64,000 nucleotides of DNA from contig JAYKKI010000132.1 of the NCBI GenBank assembly GCA_039881145.1, forward strand, positions 2,642,501 to 2,706,500, given 5' to 3'. This DNA is from Druceiella hillmani (taxonomy: Eukaryota; Arthropoda; Insecta; Lepidoptera; Hepialidae). The translations under genes and the position numbers were made by a program. Shown here piece by piece: positions 1 through 12,689 of this stretch. Within the stretch, counting starts at the first letter, position 1. Each line of letters starts with the position of its first letter. A model generated the notes under the pieces. It was not told where the DNA came from and did no database searches. It worked only from the letters and a program-made list of their open reading frames with translations.

Positions 1-437
1 AATGGCGAAAAAATCGCAAACAATACAAAAGTATCGATGTATTACAGCATAAATATTTATCAAAATGAAAAGACGCTGTTTATAGAGACTGCCGAAATAT
101 TACGAGTCCATACATTGGAATAGGATCCATGGCGTTTTCCTTATTTTCGCTAAATGACCAGTGTTATTTGTGTGCTAAGTTTTATTCCGATATAATAAAG
201 AAGGTATCTTTTAGAACACCCGAAATTCCTTTTTTAGTAATTAGGTCACTACTGATTAAATTGCATGTTTTTTGTCGTATATAAAATATCCAATTGAAAT
301 ACGATGTTATATATTACAGAACTATGATACAAAAAAAAGGAACAATGAAGCTAGTAAAATATTTGGGCGACATTTGGTCGCGAATCTAAAAACTACCCAC
401 TGATTAAGTCAGTTATCTTAACCATTGGCATTTCCAG
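1..437. other. AT-rich non-coding stretch
   Basis: No recognisable gene or repeat. The end of the stretch (cttaac about 20 bases before an AG at 436-437) could serve as branch point and 3' splice site for the open stretch that follows. Confidence 0.5.
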
Positions 438-710
438 TCATCTGTACTCGCGAACGTTTATTGGAACTGTGCCAAAACAGCCCAACTTCACTAGTCCAGC
501 TCATATCTCGGCCAGACAACACCCTACAATTTGTGGTAATGTCTAACGATCCAGGAGGCTCTTTTGCCCGCAATGTTTGTAGTGAGGATGTTACTAAAGC
601 TATCCTCGGTTTACTTATGCCAAATAAATTTCCGGTCTTCTTCGTGTATATCGTTAAATTTTTGTTTATCCGAACATTGTAGTCATCGGGGTTACACCGG
701 ATGGAATAAA
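438..710 (+). other. Candidate terminal coding exon with polyA signal
   Basis: An open frame from about 438 to the TAG at 682 encodes about 80 residues beginning VICTRERLLELCQNS and ending FLFIRTL. Its base composition is clearly richer in C and G than the flanks and its codon use looks ordinary. It is bordered on the left by a plausible acceptor (tttccag, with cttaac upstream) and on the right by AATAAA at 705-710, so it could be the last exon of a host gene lying to the left of the window. I do not recognise the protein family. A GTAATG inside (about 535) could be an alternative donor. It could also be a fragment of a transposon or a chance open frame; nothing in the window supplies upstream exons. 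Confidence 0.25.
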
Positions 711-1929
711 GATTCCTTCACAGATTAAACCCGTCTTTTATTTCATGGCTTCGTGTTGAAGGTTTTCATGAATTAACGCGAGAAAGATGTAACACATTAT
801 TTTTGAAAAAGAAGCGTGTAAAGCAAATTGTATTAATTGGCATATGATGTGACTTTGCTTAGTAAATGTCTTAATGTATGAATTATTATTCATATTTCAT
901 TTTCCCCAAATTTCAATAACTTCAGGTTTACCTCGTCACAATTTTCTTACATTATTTTCAATCTTATTTCAATACTCGGAGACAAGAATTATAAGTAGGT
1001 TTGGTCTATTATGTGTCAGTATGCGTGTATATTTAGCTGTAATGCAATTATCTCTTTGATGTGAGTATTAAATTAAATTTAAATATACTTTAGGTTTTAT
1101 GTAATTACACTTTATCTGGGTTATTTTTAACATTTTCTATGAAATTTTATTGGTCATAATGTTTAGCTTATGAGCAATTAATTTATTTAACGTATTATCT
1201 TTTGATTAAAATCCACTTTCTGTTATTATTGTATAAAATAATTTCATATTTAAAGGCTGAATTTTAATCCAATATTAGTTTCATTAATCGGAACAGGAAA
1301 TTGACCAAGCAGTTGACCAAATTCAAAATATATTTCTGGTTTGAAATTGAATTGCCATGTTTAAAACAAAATTCCAAAAACAGTCCGCGTCGATAAAAAC
1401 TTCTTATATCGGCCTAGAGTTAATGAAGTATTAAATTCATTTTTAATAGTGGTTATGTACAATAACCAAATAAAATTTTAATATTCTTCAAATTACGAAT
1501 AAACTTAGGTTTTAGTGCAAGCCTTTGATTTTGTCTTTTAAGTAAATGTGTAAAAAAAGTGTTAAAATTAATCAGAAAATTACTCCCAGGTGGTATTAAA
1601 CCTTTTCTCAAAATAATGAGGTCTAAGGAGTAAGGTGGAAAGATAAGGAGGAGGATGAGGAGGGAGTAATTTTTTTTTCATTTAAATGTTTCTTTATGTT
1701 AAACCATATATAAAATAATGTAATTTAAATTATTCGTACATAAGGTAGATTTGAATAATATTAGTGTCCCTCGAAACGTTACAAGTAAAATTTATTCGTA
1801 GACGAAATTGAAGAAATTCAAACAAGTGGTATATAAAGAACTAGGAAAATTTTAGAACACTTTGTTATATTTGAAACTAAAAATCCTCTACTTAAAAATT
1901 ATCGATTTCTTAAAATAAAACGTGAATCA
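711..1929. other. AT-rich non-coding stretch with polypurine tract
   Basis: No gene seen. The open frame at 874-1059 has no recognisable motif. A purine-dominated tract at about 1618-1668 (GGAGGA-type repeats) is followed by a T run. A similar purine tract plus T run occurs at 25141-25190, so both may be remnants of one dispersed repeat. Confidence 0.5.
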
Positions 1930-2030
1930 TCAATTCGTGACCTACCTCTTTTTTCCCGTGATCCACCAGGGAGAAAATGCCGCGACAGTTCTGGCGCCGA
2001 TTTTTGTCTGTCCGCTCAGCTTACTGCAAA
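1930..2030. other. Isolated GC-richer block
   Basis: About 100 bases with many CpG and GC dinucleotides (tggcgccga, ccgcgacag, gtccgctcagc) stand out from AT-rich flanks. No open frame of note. It resembles the other GC-richer blocks of the window in composition, but I found no second copy here. It may be a conserved non-coding element or a small exon remnant. Confidence 0.35.
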
Positions 2031-2477
2031 CAATAAAAAAGTAATTATATATAGAGCAATATTATGAAATAAAATTAATGTTATAATAATTGTAAATGAA
2101 AAGAAAAATTGTGTTCGGGAATAAAGAGTCCTCTGAGATTACTTCGAAATTCTTTCTCTTTTAATTTATTCTTTTTTCGCTGATTACTCAATTGCAAAGT
2201 GAACAGAAATTCGAATGCTGCACTAATCATATACCCTACAAGAAATATTCTAGAAGCTTCTATAACATTGCAGAAATAGGCGAAAAAAAGGGGCGAGCAT
2301 ATAAGTTGCCAAACTATATCTAATATAAAAATAAGACGTATTGTGTCAATGTGTACCTGGTATCAATTATATATAATTCATGTGCTTGAATGACTATTGA
2401 TTTATTGTCTAGCTGTGCCCACTACTGTATTCTCGTGGAGTTACTTATATGGTTATTAAAAAAATCAAAGTATATTA

Positions 2478-2479
<2 letters not shown>
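2031..2479. other. AT-rich non-coding stretch
   Basis: Nothing recognisable on either strand. Confidence 0.5.
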
Positions 2480-2515
<36 letters not shown>

Positions 2516-2529
2516 TATGTATATATGTA

Positions 2530-2585
<56 letters not shown>
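2480..2585. repeat. (AT)n microsatellite with ATGT interruptions
   Basis: About 105 bases of alternating AT, interrupted by a short A run and by tatgtatatatgtatatatgt units. It accounts for the I/Y-rich open frame 2390-2641, which is not a gene. Confidence 0.95.
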
Positions 2586-2587
<2 letters not shown>

Positions 2588-3423
2588 ATAAAAATACTAA
2601 TAATAAAAACTTTTAAAGCTGTCCTTAATCATCTTACTTAATCAGCTGTTCATAGAAAAAGTTTTTAATGATCAACTGTAATGTTACAAGAGCGAAAAGG
2701 GCCTCTTATGGAATTGGTTTTGTGTTTTATCGTAGATGACGCACTATTAAGTATAAAAAAAAATGGAAGTATTTTCTAAAACTGCATTGAATACTAGTCA
2801 ATAAGTAAAGTAACTATATGGATCTGCACAGAAAGATTTCTGGATTTATATTCAAATGCATATTAGCCCTATACACGGAACTCAATACCAACGTCACCAT
2901 ATCTTGGGAACCGTTTAAGATACTAAAAACTAAGATCCCATGGTCACCATTTATAACTTGTACAAAATTAATGTAAATAATTCAGTAGTTTTCGTGTTAA
3001 ATCTATTTGTACAAACAGGAAGACAGACATAAAGAGAGAAAAATATTATTTCAAAACCTTAAATTCAAATGTGCTAACGGCAAAATATTTTAAAGTTGGC
3101 AAATTGAAAAAACGGTCAGTCTGTTTAATTTAATTTATATATATATATATATATATATTAAAAATAATTTAACAACAAGCTTATGTGTAGCTTATTCACG
3201 TAACTAAATTTCGCATGTCATTATATCTAACTAATCGTCTTATCGATTCGAGTTAGAGTGAGTGACATCACTGACATAAAATTTGTGTGTTTTATACGTC
3301 TGTTTACAACAGTTTCGTATAACGTATAAATATAATAACGTATAAATCTAGATACATACATGAAACATTTTAGCTCATGTGACTTTGGTAACTGCAAAGA
3401 TTGAATATTAAAAAAACATAAAA
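2586..3423. other. AT-rich stretch with possible LINE-tail remnant
   Basis: Contains a 24-base (AT)n at 3136-3159. The part around 2870-3035 (aactcaatacc, ttcgtgttaaatc, aggaagacagacataaag) resembles the 3' region of RTE/CR1-like retroposons that ends in GACAGACA repeats, but too little remains for a firm call. Confidence 0.35.
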
Positions 3424-3910
3424 ATGTGAGTCGGACTTGCGCCCGATGGCTTCCGTTGCACCAAATTACATTAAACTTATAAGTTTGTATTACTCAAAGA
3501 CAGTGAAAACAAAGCTATTACTACGGTCGGTATAAAAAAATATTTCATATGAAAAAACACACTACATATCTTATTGAAGCTAATTTTCGTTGAAAGTCTA
3601 TTTTAATCAATACATCATTTTTTAAGTGGATCTTAACGACGATATCCCACACCCCTACGTGGATTAGATATTTTTTCATCCCTCGGTTAAATGTGTGGAG
3701 TGCCACCCCTAATATTATTTCTTTTCATAATTCCACTACTTCATAGCATAGCGGTTTATAGAAGACACCTACCATTGAAACTTTATCTTTATAGATAAGC
3801 TAATTGTGTATGAGTATAATGACTGTGACCTACAGTCAAGCAGACGGATAGATGGAAATGACGTAATTGTAAAGATTCTGTTTTTACCATTTGGCTAAGG
3901 AACCTTAAAA
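3424..3910 (+). repeat. Dispersed repeat A, copy 1
   Basis: Begins with a decayed form of the motif GTCGGACTCGCGC (here gagtcggacttgcgcccgatgg) and ends with cagacggatagatgg, gattctgtttttaccatttgg and ctaaggaacc. The same ordered landmarks (ttttcatccctc, atgtgtgg, tgccaccc, ttccacta, cacctaccat, cagacgga, gattctgttttt) occur in the copy at 31570-32185 on the same strand. The start and end motifs match a repeat type widespread in insect genomes, usually linked to non-autonomous retroposons. No coding capacity. Confidence 0.75.
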
Positions 3911-6230
3911 AATCATACTTCCAGGATTACGCCCCGGACATTTCGCTTTACCTATACTTGTAAGAATCTAGTGCTACAGTTTTGATGTACATAGACATAG
4001 TACAGTATCTCATATATAATTTATTAGACTTCGTTCATAACCTAGTGATTGAATATTTTTGTGAATATTTTTTTTACTTTCTTACCCTATCAATCCGTGC
4101 TTGAAGCCACAATTTTTATTGTTTTTTTGATCCTAAAAATTCAATTTTAGAAATATTAGTATCTTATTTAAAAGCCTACCAATATTTACGAGCTTTGAGA
4201 TATACTTCTCTGATAACTTTATGAATATAAAAATAACATACCTGCTTTTTATGTAGATAGAATATGTTAATAAAATGTTTGGTATTTGATTTTCTGTTCA
4301 ATTGAAAAATGTAGGTGAGTAAAGAAAAAAAAAATAAAAAGAACTTGAGTGCTCTTACCTCAAAAATTCCGTTGACAACAAATACAAAGCGAAGTAACAC
4401 GCAATAAATATGCAACTATACGTGAAGGAGTCATATCATAAGACGATTTCATAAATTTAAACAAAGCAGATTTTGACTGATCCAATAATTTTTAACGATT
4501 TCCTGCGTTAAAAGTTTTGACCAATTGAAAAAGCTTAACTGACATATCCCCGGCTAAGCTTAATTAACATATCCTCGGCTAAGCTACATTATATAGCAAA
4601 ACCATTTCCATACTGTCATACTGTAATAAAAAAAACCGCATGTTTGGGAAAAACGTCAAAATATTTTGCTGGTTACCACATAAGCTAACAACACTCATAG
4701 ACTGGGAGGTCAGTTTTATTAGTAGCCGGCCTAATATGAAAAGTATTCCATAATACTATCTTCCTTTGCATTCAATAAGCTATTTTTGGAATCTCTGTTA
4801 AATAAGTATACGAGTATTTATACGCATAGCTAAATAGCCATATATGGCTAAATAGCCATTTGCATGCACACATAGTATGTCAGTATGGTGTAATTTTAAC
4901 CAGTATGGCAATATGGTTTAAGTTATACTGTATTGTCCTGATGGTAATATTTGACTAGAGCTATGTCACATTTAACCGGATACCGGAGTTTTTACCAGTT
5001 TATTTAAAATAGGATCGATCTACCTAGGATCTACTAGATAGGATCGATCTTTTAAATTAAAAATTTGAAAAAAATCTAAAGCAATTCTTAAATATTTTTC
5101 CTGATAATAGGCACACTAAATTGTTAATATTTTAATGATATGAAAGAATTTTTGAACCTGTACATTTTATATAGAGGAAAGTCTTGTTTATTTTTAAGGC
5201 TTGACTCAATAAAATTTTTTTTTACTGACATGAATCTTTCAATATCATTTCGCTTACAGATAAACATGAAGTATAACTTTTATTCAAATAGTATATTGTA
5301 TATTTAAAATTTTAAATCATTTTAACTATAACAACATAATACTTGAAAAATTTTTATATTACAATGGAATCGGCAAAATAATTTTGATGAGTATATGGTA
5401 AATCATTATTTGTTTTTTGTTGTAAACAATATTATGTACTTTATTCGGAAGGCGAATACTAAACTCGGTAGGCGATGGGAAAAACCACTCACCCAGTTTT
5501 GTAGGGAAGAATATTAATTTTTCATTACAAGTTTTGAATGGAATTTACAAAGAAATCTAGATGAGAGCCACAATGGACACGATATTGGATAACATTCACA
5601 TAAAATTGGTTTGAAGCCAGGATCACGTTTATATATTTCGATAATTAATATCAATTTAAAATATCACATAAAATTACATTTTTTAAAGGAAACCTGGAAT
5701 TATATATTTCAAAGATAAAATTAGAGTTATATTCACATAAAATATGTGCATATATCCTTAAATAGTAACAAGGAAATAATTAAGAAATATCATGAAATTA
5801 CAAAAATATTAACTAGCATTTTATAAGAAGAATATATTTTTTATTATATGCTTTATATGCCAAATATTCATTTGTGACCTCAGTGAGACATTTTTATTGC
5901 ATTCACCAACTATTTCTTGATTGCCAATGATTTAATGGAATTTCACCAGAATAATTTTGGAAGAAACAAATGTGGAATATAATTATATTAAAACTATCCG
6001 CTCTTTTGAGATATTGAACTGCTACGTTTCCAGGGAGGGTAAATAAATGAATTAAACAAATTATATAATTACACTGAAATAAAAAAAGGAAAATATGGAT
6101 TTAATATTAAGGGCATGCCACTTTAACTTTTATAGTAAAATTTAAACGCCTTAAACATACTTATAACTAATGCAAATAATTTGGAGATAGGTTAATATAG
6201 TGATTTCTTTGTTTAATTACACAATTGAAA
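3911..6230. other. AT-rich non-coding stretch
   Basis: No gene. The minus-strand frame 4176-4415 has no recognisable domain. Small structures: a 25 bp tandem duplication at 4536-4585, a 16 bp palindrome at 4835-4850 (tagccatatatggcta), and two GGATCGATCT copies at about 5012-5050. Confidence 0.5.
4536..4585 (+). repeat. 25 bp tandem duplication
   Basis: Two adjacent 25-base units ending in cggctaagct (4536-4560 and 4561-4585) differ at three positions. Confidence 0.85.
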
Positions 6231-6264
6231 GAGCTGTCTTAACTGCATAAAGTTAAGACAACTC
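6231..6264. repeat. Small inverted repeat (foldback)
   Basis: Arms gagctgtcttaact (6231-6244) and agttaagacaactc (6251-6264) pair with one mismatch around a 6-base loop. Weaker pairing continues outside (acaattg / acaatt). Confidence 0.75.
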
Positions 6265-6544
6265 TGTTACAATTTTCATTGAAAAATTTGTATACTTTGT
6301 TTACTATACATCATTTCTCTCTTAATATTTTAGTTGACATGAGAAATATTAACATTATATAAGGACGTAAGTACACTTTAATAGGAATGGTGAATCGCTG
6401 TTAGTTACACCGACACAAAACTTAAGTCAACATTGCAAAGAAATTGTCACATAGATTCTCTACTAGCCCCTGCAACAGATAATATTAAAAACAATATAAA
6501 ACTCAATGCAGATTTTTGAAATTATTAATATATAACGCAAAAAA

Positions 6545-6660
6545 ATCTGTAACTTGTAAGGAAAAAGGAAATCCTTATGGAATCACTCATACTTCCGTCT
6601 ATTCATAAGTCGTAGTCGTTTCTCTCAAACCCGTTTGACGTAGGGAAAAGCTTATTTATG
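6545..6660 (-). repeat. Fragment of dispersed repeat B (3' tail)
   Basis: On the minus strand this reads as a degenerate tail of the type ...gatcc-tataagg-tt-cc preceded by diverged GACAGA-type repeats (plus strand: aaaggaaatccttatggaatcact, then ccgtctattcataag). The same tail appears at 12690-12760 (minus) and 47625-47680 (plus). Only a short piece is left. Confidence 0.5.
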
Positions 6661-8244
6661 TGGGTATTTGATAATAGTAAGAATCAAAATATTCGTCCTA
6701 AAATTTTGAAAGGAATATTTTTAACACCAGTAATGATAAAAATATTTTAGTTTTGACAAGAATTAAGTGCGTAAATTATAAATATTTTAAAACTATATAA
6801 TTACAGAGATATTATTAAATATTTCTACAAAAATATTCCATTACCAAAAGCCTTAATTTTAAAATTATACTAAAATTACAATTATCAGAAAGTAAACTGA
6901 AAATCATCGGAAAAACACAGGGTTGATTTTAGACTTGTAGTTCTTTTGAAAAATTACTAATACCTGATTAAGGCACAATTTAAGGCACAATATACCGAAT
7001 ACCTACAGCATTATTATTTGTACAAAATGAAATAAAATTATCAGGTTTCCATCAACGTTAAAAATTTCATAGATACTTTTGTACTTTCAATTTTAGACTC
7101 ATAATTTTAGTCCACTCTCATAACTAGAATTTATACGTACTATTGTATTACTTGCGTATATAATATACTTTTGAGGCATTTACTCTTAAAATTAGTTTAA
7201 CAATTTCAAAATCTCATATGCATAAATAAACACGTTTCCACAATATAATTTTTTTGCGAAAATTTATTTTTAATTTTAACTTAAAAATTATAATCTTTTT
7301 AAATTCCCGTTGTAAGATACTTTAAGTCTAATCACGAAATATTATGGCTTCTTAACACAAGGATTTTTCCTTCAACTTGAAAAGAATAATCTCACTTCAT
7401 TATCATTTTCTAAACATATTCATTATTGGTCAAGGAAATTTTACGTGATTTAAATAAAGATAAACTTTAAATTTAGCAAACGTTCTTTATATTGTGCTTT
7501 AGTTACTTTCGGATTTATTATGTAAATAATTTTATAATAATAAATTATTAAACTTTTCCAGAAAGTCTCCAGAGAAGATTGTTTAATATTTTAATTATCC
7601 GGTCGCTTTGCAAAGTTTGAGACAGTTTTGCTAAATTAATATGTTCGTAACTACAATATCAAGCCGTGAAGGGTTAAAACTTGGGGGTTTGTAATAAACA
7701 GCGCTTAATAAATTGTTAGACAACCTTGCTTAATGCGGTATAACTCACTGAGAGAGAGAGATTGCGAGTTTCTCAAAGTACATACGCTCGAATGCTTCCT
7801 AGTTGTATGTATGCTTAGGATGTTTATTTGTTCTCGCTGAATGCGTGTACTTAATGGTATAAATTTATTAACATAGACGAACTTGGGATTCAGCAAACAC
7901 TTGTAAGTTATTTATTGAATATTTTTCTCAATTCAAATATATAATAAACAGTTTTAGCTGAAAGTTTTAGTAAAATGCTGATATCGAGAATTATTTCAGA
8001 GCTTTCCAATCCTTAATTCAAAAACTAAAGGACGAATGGGGTTGCTGTACACATTGCGTATAATTTTTAAAAGACCATATAAATGAAACAAAGAGGAGTT
8101 ATATCACCATTTCATTTCAAAAACCATTTAAAAGTTACTAAAATAAATGAGAGACAAAAGGAAAATTCACACATATATCACTTGCGTTTAAAAAAAAATT
8201 AAGCTACCTCATGCAAAATTTGTTTTTATTTATTTTGTTTGGTA
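6661..8244. other. AT-rich non-coding stretch
   Basis: No gene or recognisable repeat. The minus-strand frame 7705-7896 shows no domain. Confidence 0.5.
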
Positions 8245-8365
8245 TTAATTTTGACCTCTACTGCAGCTTTAGTGCATTTGCTTGCAAAAATTCATCCATA
8301 TTGGTCTAAAACTGAAAGTTGTGAAGCTATGACAGAGAGATGGACGAACACGTCGAAATTATAAT
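8245..8365 (+). repeat. RTE-like retroposon tail remnant
   Basis: The phrase ttcatccatattggtctaaa, followed by gctatgacagagagatggacgaacac, resembles the 3' end of RTE-type LINEs and their parasites (consensus of the form TTCATCAAAATCGGTC... then repeats of GACARACA). Strongly degraded; no open frame. Confidence 0.4.
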
Positions 8366-8839
8366 TTTTTCATATTTTATTACGACATCCTGTAAATCGT
8401 GTACGTATTTAATTGATGTTATTTCAAACTTTGTATTCAATCTCTAAAAATAACTTCAAAAATTTTTAGGACGCCATTTAACTCATTATTGATTCAAGTG
8501 TATGTTCGTCGAGATTATTCTAAAACATATCTATTCTTCAATTTCTAATTTTGGTGCAACGTAATCATATTAGTGAATATAAATTATACAGAAAAATATT
8601 TCCTTTAAAGTACTGCCTCTAATTAAAATTAATATAAACACATCTACTGCTGGACAATATCTACAATCTCAAACTATTGGCAGGTATAGAAGAAACCGGC
8701 CCAACATTCGCATTTCAAGGAAATCTGCTATAAAAATAAATGTTACTGTTGTACCTAGAAATATGAAATAAGTATATAACCGTATTTACTCACTTATAGC
8801 TCAAGTTATAGGAATATGTTTACAAGGAAGGAATTTCTC

Positions 8840-9130
8840 GAAATTCCATCCTTAAGTGGGGGAAAATTAGTGGTAAACTTTATATAGGAAAAATATTTCT
8901 ATTATACATTTTCACTGAAAACTTGGTATTAATTATCTTCAATAAAACACTCATTTCAGCATTTTCCGATGTTCAATCTCTAAGGGGGTGAAGGGGGGGG
9001 GGGTGGCTAACTTTTTACGGAAATAATTTTAATATTATAAAATTTTACCTAAATCTTGGTAATTAGGGTCTTCAACACAAGTAATGAAACACATATTTAA
9101 GCATTTTCCATGATTCCACCTATAAGGGTT
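8840..9130 (+). repeat. Tandem modules of a dispersed insect-type repeat
   Basis: Two and a half degenerate modules of about 130-142 bases. Landmarks repeat: gcattttcc at 8959 and 9101, and ttca/ttcc...ctaagggggtg-like blocks at about 8845, 8970 and 9113. The module type (ccacccctaagggggtgaaa) is common in insect dispersed repeats. A G run of 10 at about 8994-9003 lies between modules. Confidence 0.55.
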
Positions 9131-10879
9131 AAAAAAATATTTTAAATAATCCAAGTGCTGGATTTACGAACATCAATCACTTGAAATGTATCAAGAAAAT
9201 AACGCATTTATGTATATTTTTCCAATCAATGGTTTAATAAAAGGAAAACAATATATGATATTAAATATACACGGTCTCAAAAAGAAAATTCTGGGTTAAA
9301 TTGTAAAATTAATCTGGGTCAAAATGGTAAATATGGAAAAAGTAATGTTAAATAATTAACGTAATAATAGATGAAGTACCGTAATTTTCATTCAATTGTT
9401 GTGTGAATATCAGCAATTACGCCCGATGTCAATTTGGTTTAAACGAATTCTTCTCAAGTACGTGGAAAATTATTTGAAAAAATTCCAGTTCCACATTTCT
9501 ATATGATTTAAAATTTTTGTGATACTCACAACATGAAAATACAATTGAATTATTAAAAAGAAAGATAGAGTAATTCGTTACTTCCTTCTAAATTTTGTAA
9601 TTCCAATATAAATTCATGTGATCAAACGAAATTGATACGTTTGATATTTTCGTTGTGATGAAATACAGTAGAAGGAGGAAATACCTTTTCAGCCAAGTAT
9701 TGGGAAATCAAAAAACGGCAATATGTTTATGTGTGTACAATCAAACGATTGTACTTTTACATATTTAGGATCTTTTAGGGCCTCTGTGTCTTTTGATAAA
9801 TGAAATATTGAAAGCTCATATCAATCACGCAGGTAATATTGAGCATATGAAAAAAGTAATATATGCGTAATGACCAAAGGTAGCAAAATTGTAGGTTCGC
9901 GGAAAACATACCTTATGTAAGTATGTTTAAATTTTATTCAAAGTTTATTTGAAGAATTCCATAAGTACTTTAACTTTAACAGATCAATAGCACGCAAATG
10001 GTTTAAACACTTCCAAAAGAAACGAAAGAGTAAGGTATGTATTCATACAGTAACGACATATTATTTTACTTAATCTATCATCAAATAGATTTATTCCTCC
10101 TTTTCAAGAGGATTTTGAGAGATTATGTCAGAGACTCTTTTCAAAACATAGCCTCACTGTCTAAACAAACATTTATAAAGATGTATCAAAGATTTTTACA
10201 CCAACACCAAAAGAAACATTGAAAACTCGTGAAAGTCAAATAAAGACGGTGTTTTATTTCGAACTGCGATACAAATATAATAGACCCTTCATGAGAATTT
10301 CCGATTACATTAAAATATAAACCAGGACCTACATTTGTCTGTCTCTTTAATTATAACTTAAGTTCTACTAATTACTTATGAATTTAATTTAAATGTTAAC
10401 AGTGTCCTATATTAACTTTGAAAACCGGATGGAAAGAAAATCAAATGGAGGTACTGACAATTTTTTAGACTCGCTATATTTATGCACTATTTAGGTGTTA
10501 CTTAACTTAAGATATTAAAACGAAATATTTCAAAGAAGCAGAGAGTTTTCCCGAAAAGAAAAATTGAAATCGGTTATAAAAGGCTAATTTAGACGAAACT
10601 TAGATTTATTTTAATTTTTTTACAAATATATATGGACATATTTCACCAGTAAAAATAGTGTCTAATTGATCGAGTGCCAGTTTTTATCAAACAGGAAACA
10701 AATCTTCAAATTATTTTTTAGCTAGTCCCAGAACACATAAAGACTAATTAGTAAAACATTTCAACGAAGTTTAGGTGAACGCAGGCATCATTTCGACTAT
10801 ATTATAAAAAAGAAAAAACTTTGTCTAATAACAAGTGGAAAACATAGGTTATGAAAATGTTCTGATACGTGTTTTAATA
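9131..10879. other. AT-rich non-coding stretch
   Basis: No gene. The plus frame 10037-10222 has no recognisable motif and ordinary AT-rich composition, and is treated as chance. Confidence 0.5.
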
Positions 10880-11800
10880 TTATAAAACTTCTTGATGAAT
10901 AATACTTTATGTAAAAATATATCAGCAATAATAATGAATTTATATGTTTACTTCTTCCTTTCAAACCAAAGTGGAAAAAATTAAGTTTAAGTCCTTAAAT
11001 AATCATGTTAATTCGAAACTGGTATCAAAAAATTGCTTAAAATCAGAACTGGTTATTTCCATGTAACCAGTTCGGATTCTAAGCAATGTTTTTGATACCA
11101 GTTTCGAATTAACATAATAAGACAAAGTATGCTATAATTCTTGAAATTGATTTATTAATAAATATTGTAATACTTTTTCATAAATAATATTTTTTATATA
11201 AAAGTACATCAATTATAATTATGAATTTGTATGTTTATTGCTTTTTATAAAGCGAAAGTGAAAAAGATTAGGTTTCTGTCCCTTAAATAACTATTGAAAT
11301 AACCAGTTCTGATTCTAAGCCATTCTTTTCTACCAGTTTTCAATTGACATTATAACACAAAATATGTAATATTTCAGGAAATAAAATTGTTAACTAATAT
11401 TATAATACTTTTTCATAAATAAGACATTTTTTGTATATCAGCAATAATTATGAATTTTTACGTTTACGTTTTGAAGCAAAGTTAAAAAAGGTTAGATTTC
11501 AGCTCCTTAAATAACTATTGAAATACTTAGTTCTGATTCTAAGCCGTTCTTTTGATAACAGTTTTGAATTAAGATTATAAAACAAATTATATAATATATC
11601 CTGAAATAGATTTGTTAATTAATATTGTAGTACAATTTTATGAATAGTATTTTGTGTTTAAAAGCACTTCAGCAATAATTATGAATTTGTATGTTTACTG
11701 TTTCTCTTGAGAAAAAGGTTAGGTTTCAGCTCTAAATTACTATTGAAATAACCCGTTGGATACCAAGCCATTCTTTTGAATTAAACATTATAACACAAAA
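10880..11800 (+). repeat. Degenerate tandem repeat, ~230 bp unit, ~4 copies
   Basis: The anchor atgaattt-tatgttta recurs at about 10935, 11223, 11452 and 11683, giving periods of 288, 229 and 231 bases. Each unit also holds an aatatt-taatactttttcataaata block, a cttaaataactattgaaat block and a ccagttctgattctaagcc block. The first interval is longer because an inverted copy of part of the unit is inserted there (see 11005-11114). Units differ at many sites, so the array is old. No open frame. Confidence 0.85.
11005..11114. repeat. Long foldback inside the tandem repeat
   Basis: Arms 11005-11055 and 11063-11114 are reverse complements with about four differences (atgttaattcgaaactggta ... taccagtttcgaattaacat) around a 7-base loop. 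The right arm is the normal repeat-unit sequence and the left arm is the reversed extra copy. The transcript of either strand would fold into a hairpin of about 50 bp. Confidence 0.9.
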
Positions 11801-12244
11801 CTGACTTCTAACATTGCAACTGATTTGTAAAATTTTGATGTCATTAGTAAGAAGTAGTTTCTCAGCGTATATAACGGTGATATACATAGTGGTAATAGCT
11901 CTTTGATAACATAAGACACGTTGTTCTACATAAAATTACGTAGCCCTTTTTGGTATAATATTTTGCATGAACTTTTTTTTCTATTTTAAGTGTATATTTT
12001 TTCCAATTCCACTTTTACTTGATTTGATTACTTTCACTCGCTTTGCGTACAATGCTAAAGAAGTTTTATTATTCAAATTTTGTTATTAATATATGAAATA
12101 TTTACATTTTACCGATTTATCTGTGGACTTAAAATACAGCATTCATAAGTAACTTTATTAATTTTTTTTTGCAAGCAGTTTAAAATAGTGTTCTTATCGC
12201 ATTTTTACTACTTGCCAATATATTTTAAAAAATAAACTTAATTA

Positions 12245-12247
<3 letters not shown>
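11801..12247. other. AT-rich non-coding stretch
   Basis: Nothing recognisable. Confidence 0.5.

Positions 12248-12312
<65 letters not shown>
12248..12312. repeat. (AT)n microsatellite
   Basis: About 65 uninterrupted bases of alternating AT. Confidence 0.95.
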
Positions 12313-12316
<4 letters not shown>

Positions 12317-12617
12317 CACTTTCAAAGGCCTTACAAAATCCGAATGGAAAATGCAATTGAGGAAGGATTTATTTTTTATTTTTTATTTGATATTGCTAAG
12401 CGGAAGGAACGAAATGATATGTTTTTGACCTCAAAAATCCATCCTGCCCTTGCATTGTGTCCTAATGAGCAATTTAAATTGATGTCCTAAAAATCAAAGG
12501 AAAACGAATTGGATTGGAATGAGACATCTATTGTGTTTATTTATAAAAGGTAGCATTACTTTTTAGTTAAAATGGAAAAAATACATCTACCAAAAAAAGT
12601 AATTTTTCCCCATATAT

Positions 12618-12662
12618 TAAAAAAAGTTTTTCTATACAGTATAGAAAAACAATTTTTTTAAT
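12618..12662. repeat. Small inverted repeat (foldback)
   Basis: ttaaaaaaagtttttctata and tatagaaaaacaattttttt pair closely around a 2-4 base loop (cag). A hairpin with near-perfect arms of about 20 bp. Confidence 0.8.
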
Positions 12663-12689
12663 AATAATGTGTTGCTATTTCTGGGATTC

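Noticed and set aside
2390..2641. I/Y-rich open frames on microsatellites (also 23596, 25908, 26011, 31214, 45777, 45802, 49787)
   Set aside because: Poly-(IY) translations of (AT)n tracts, not proteins.
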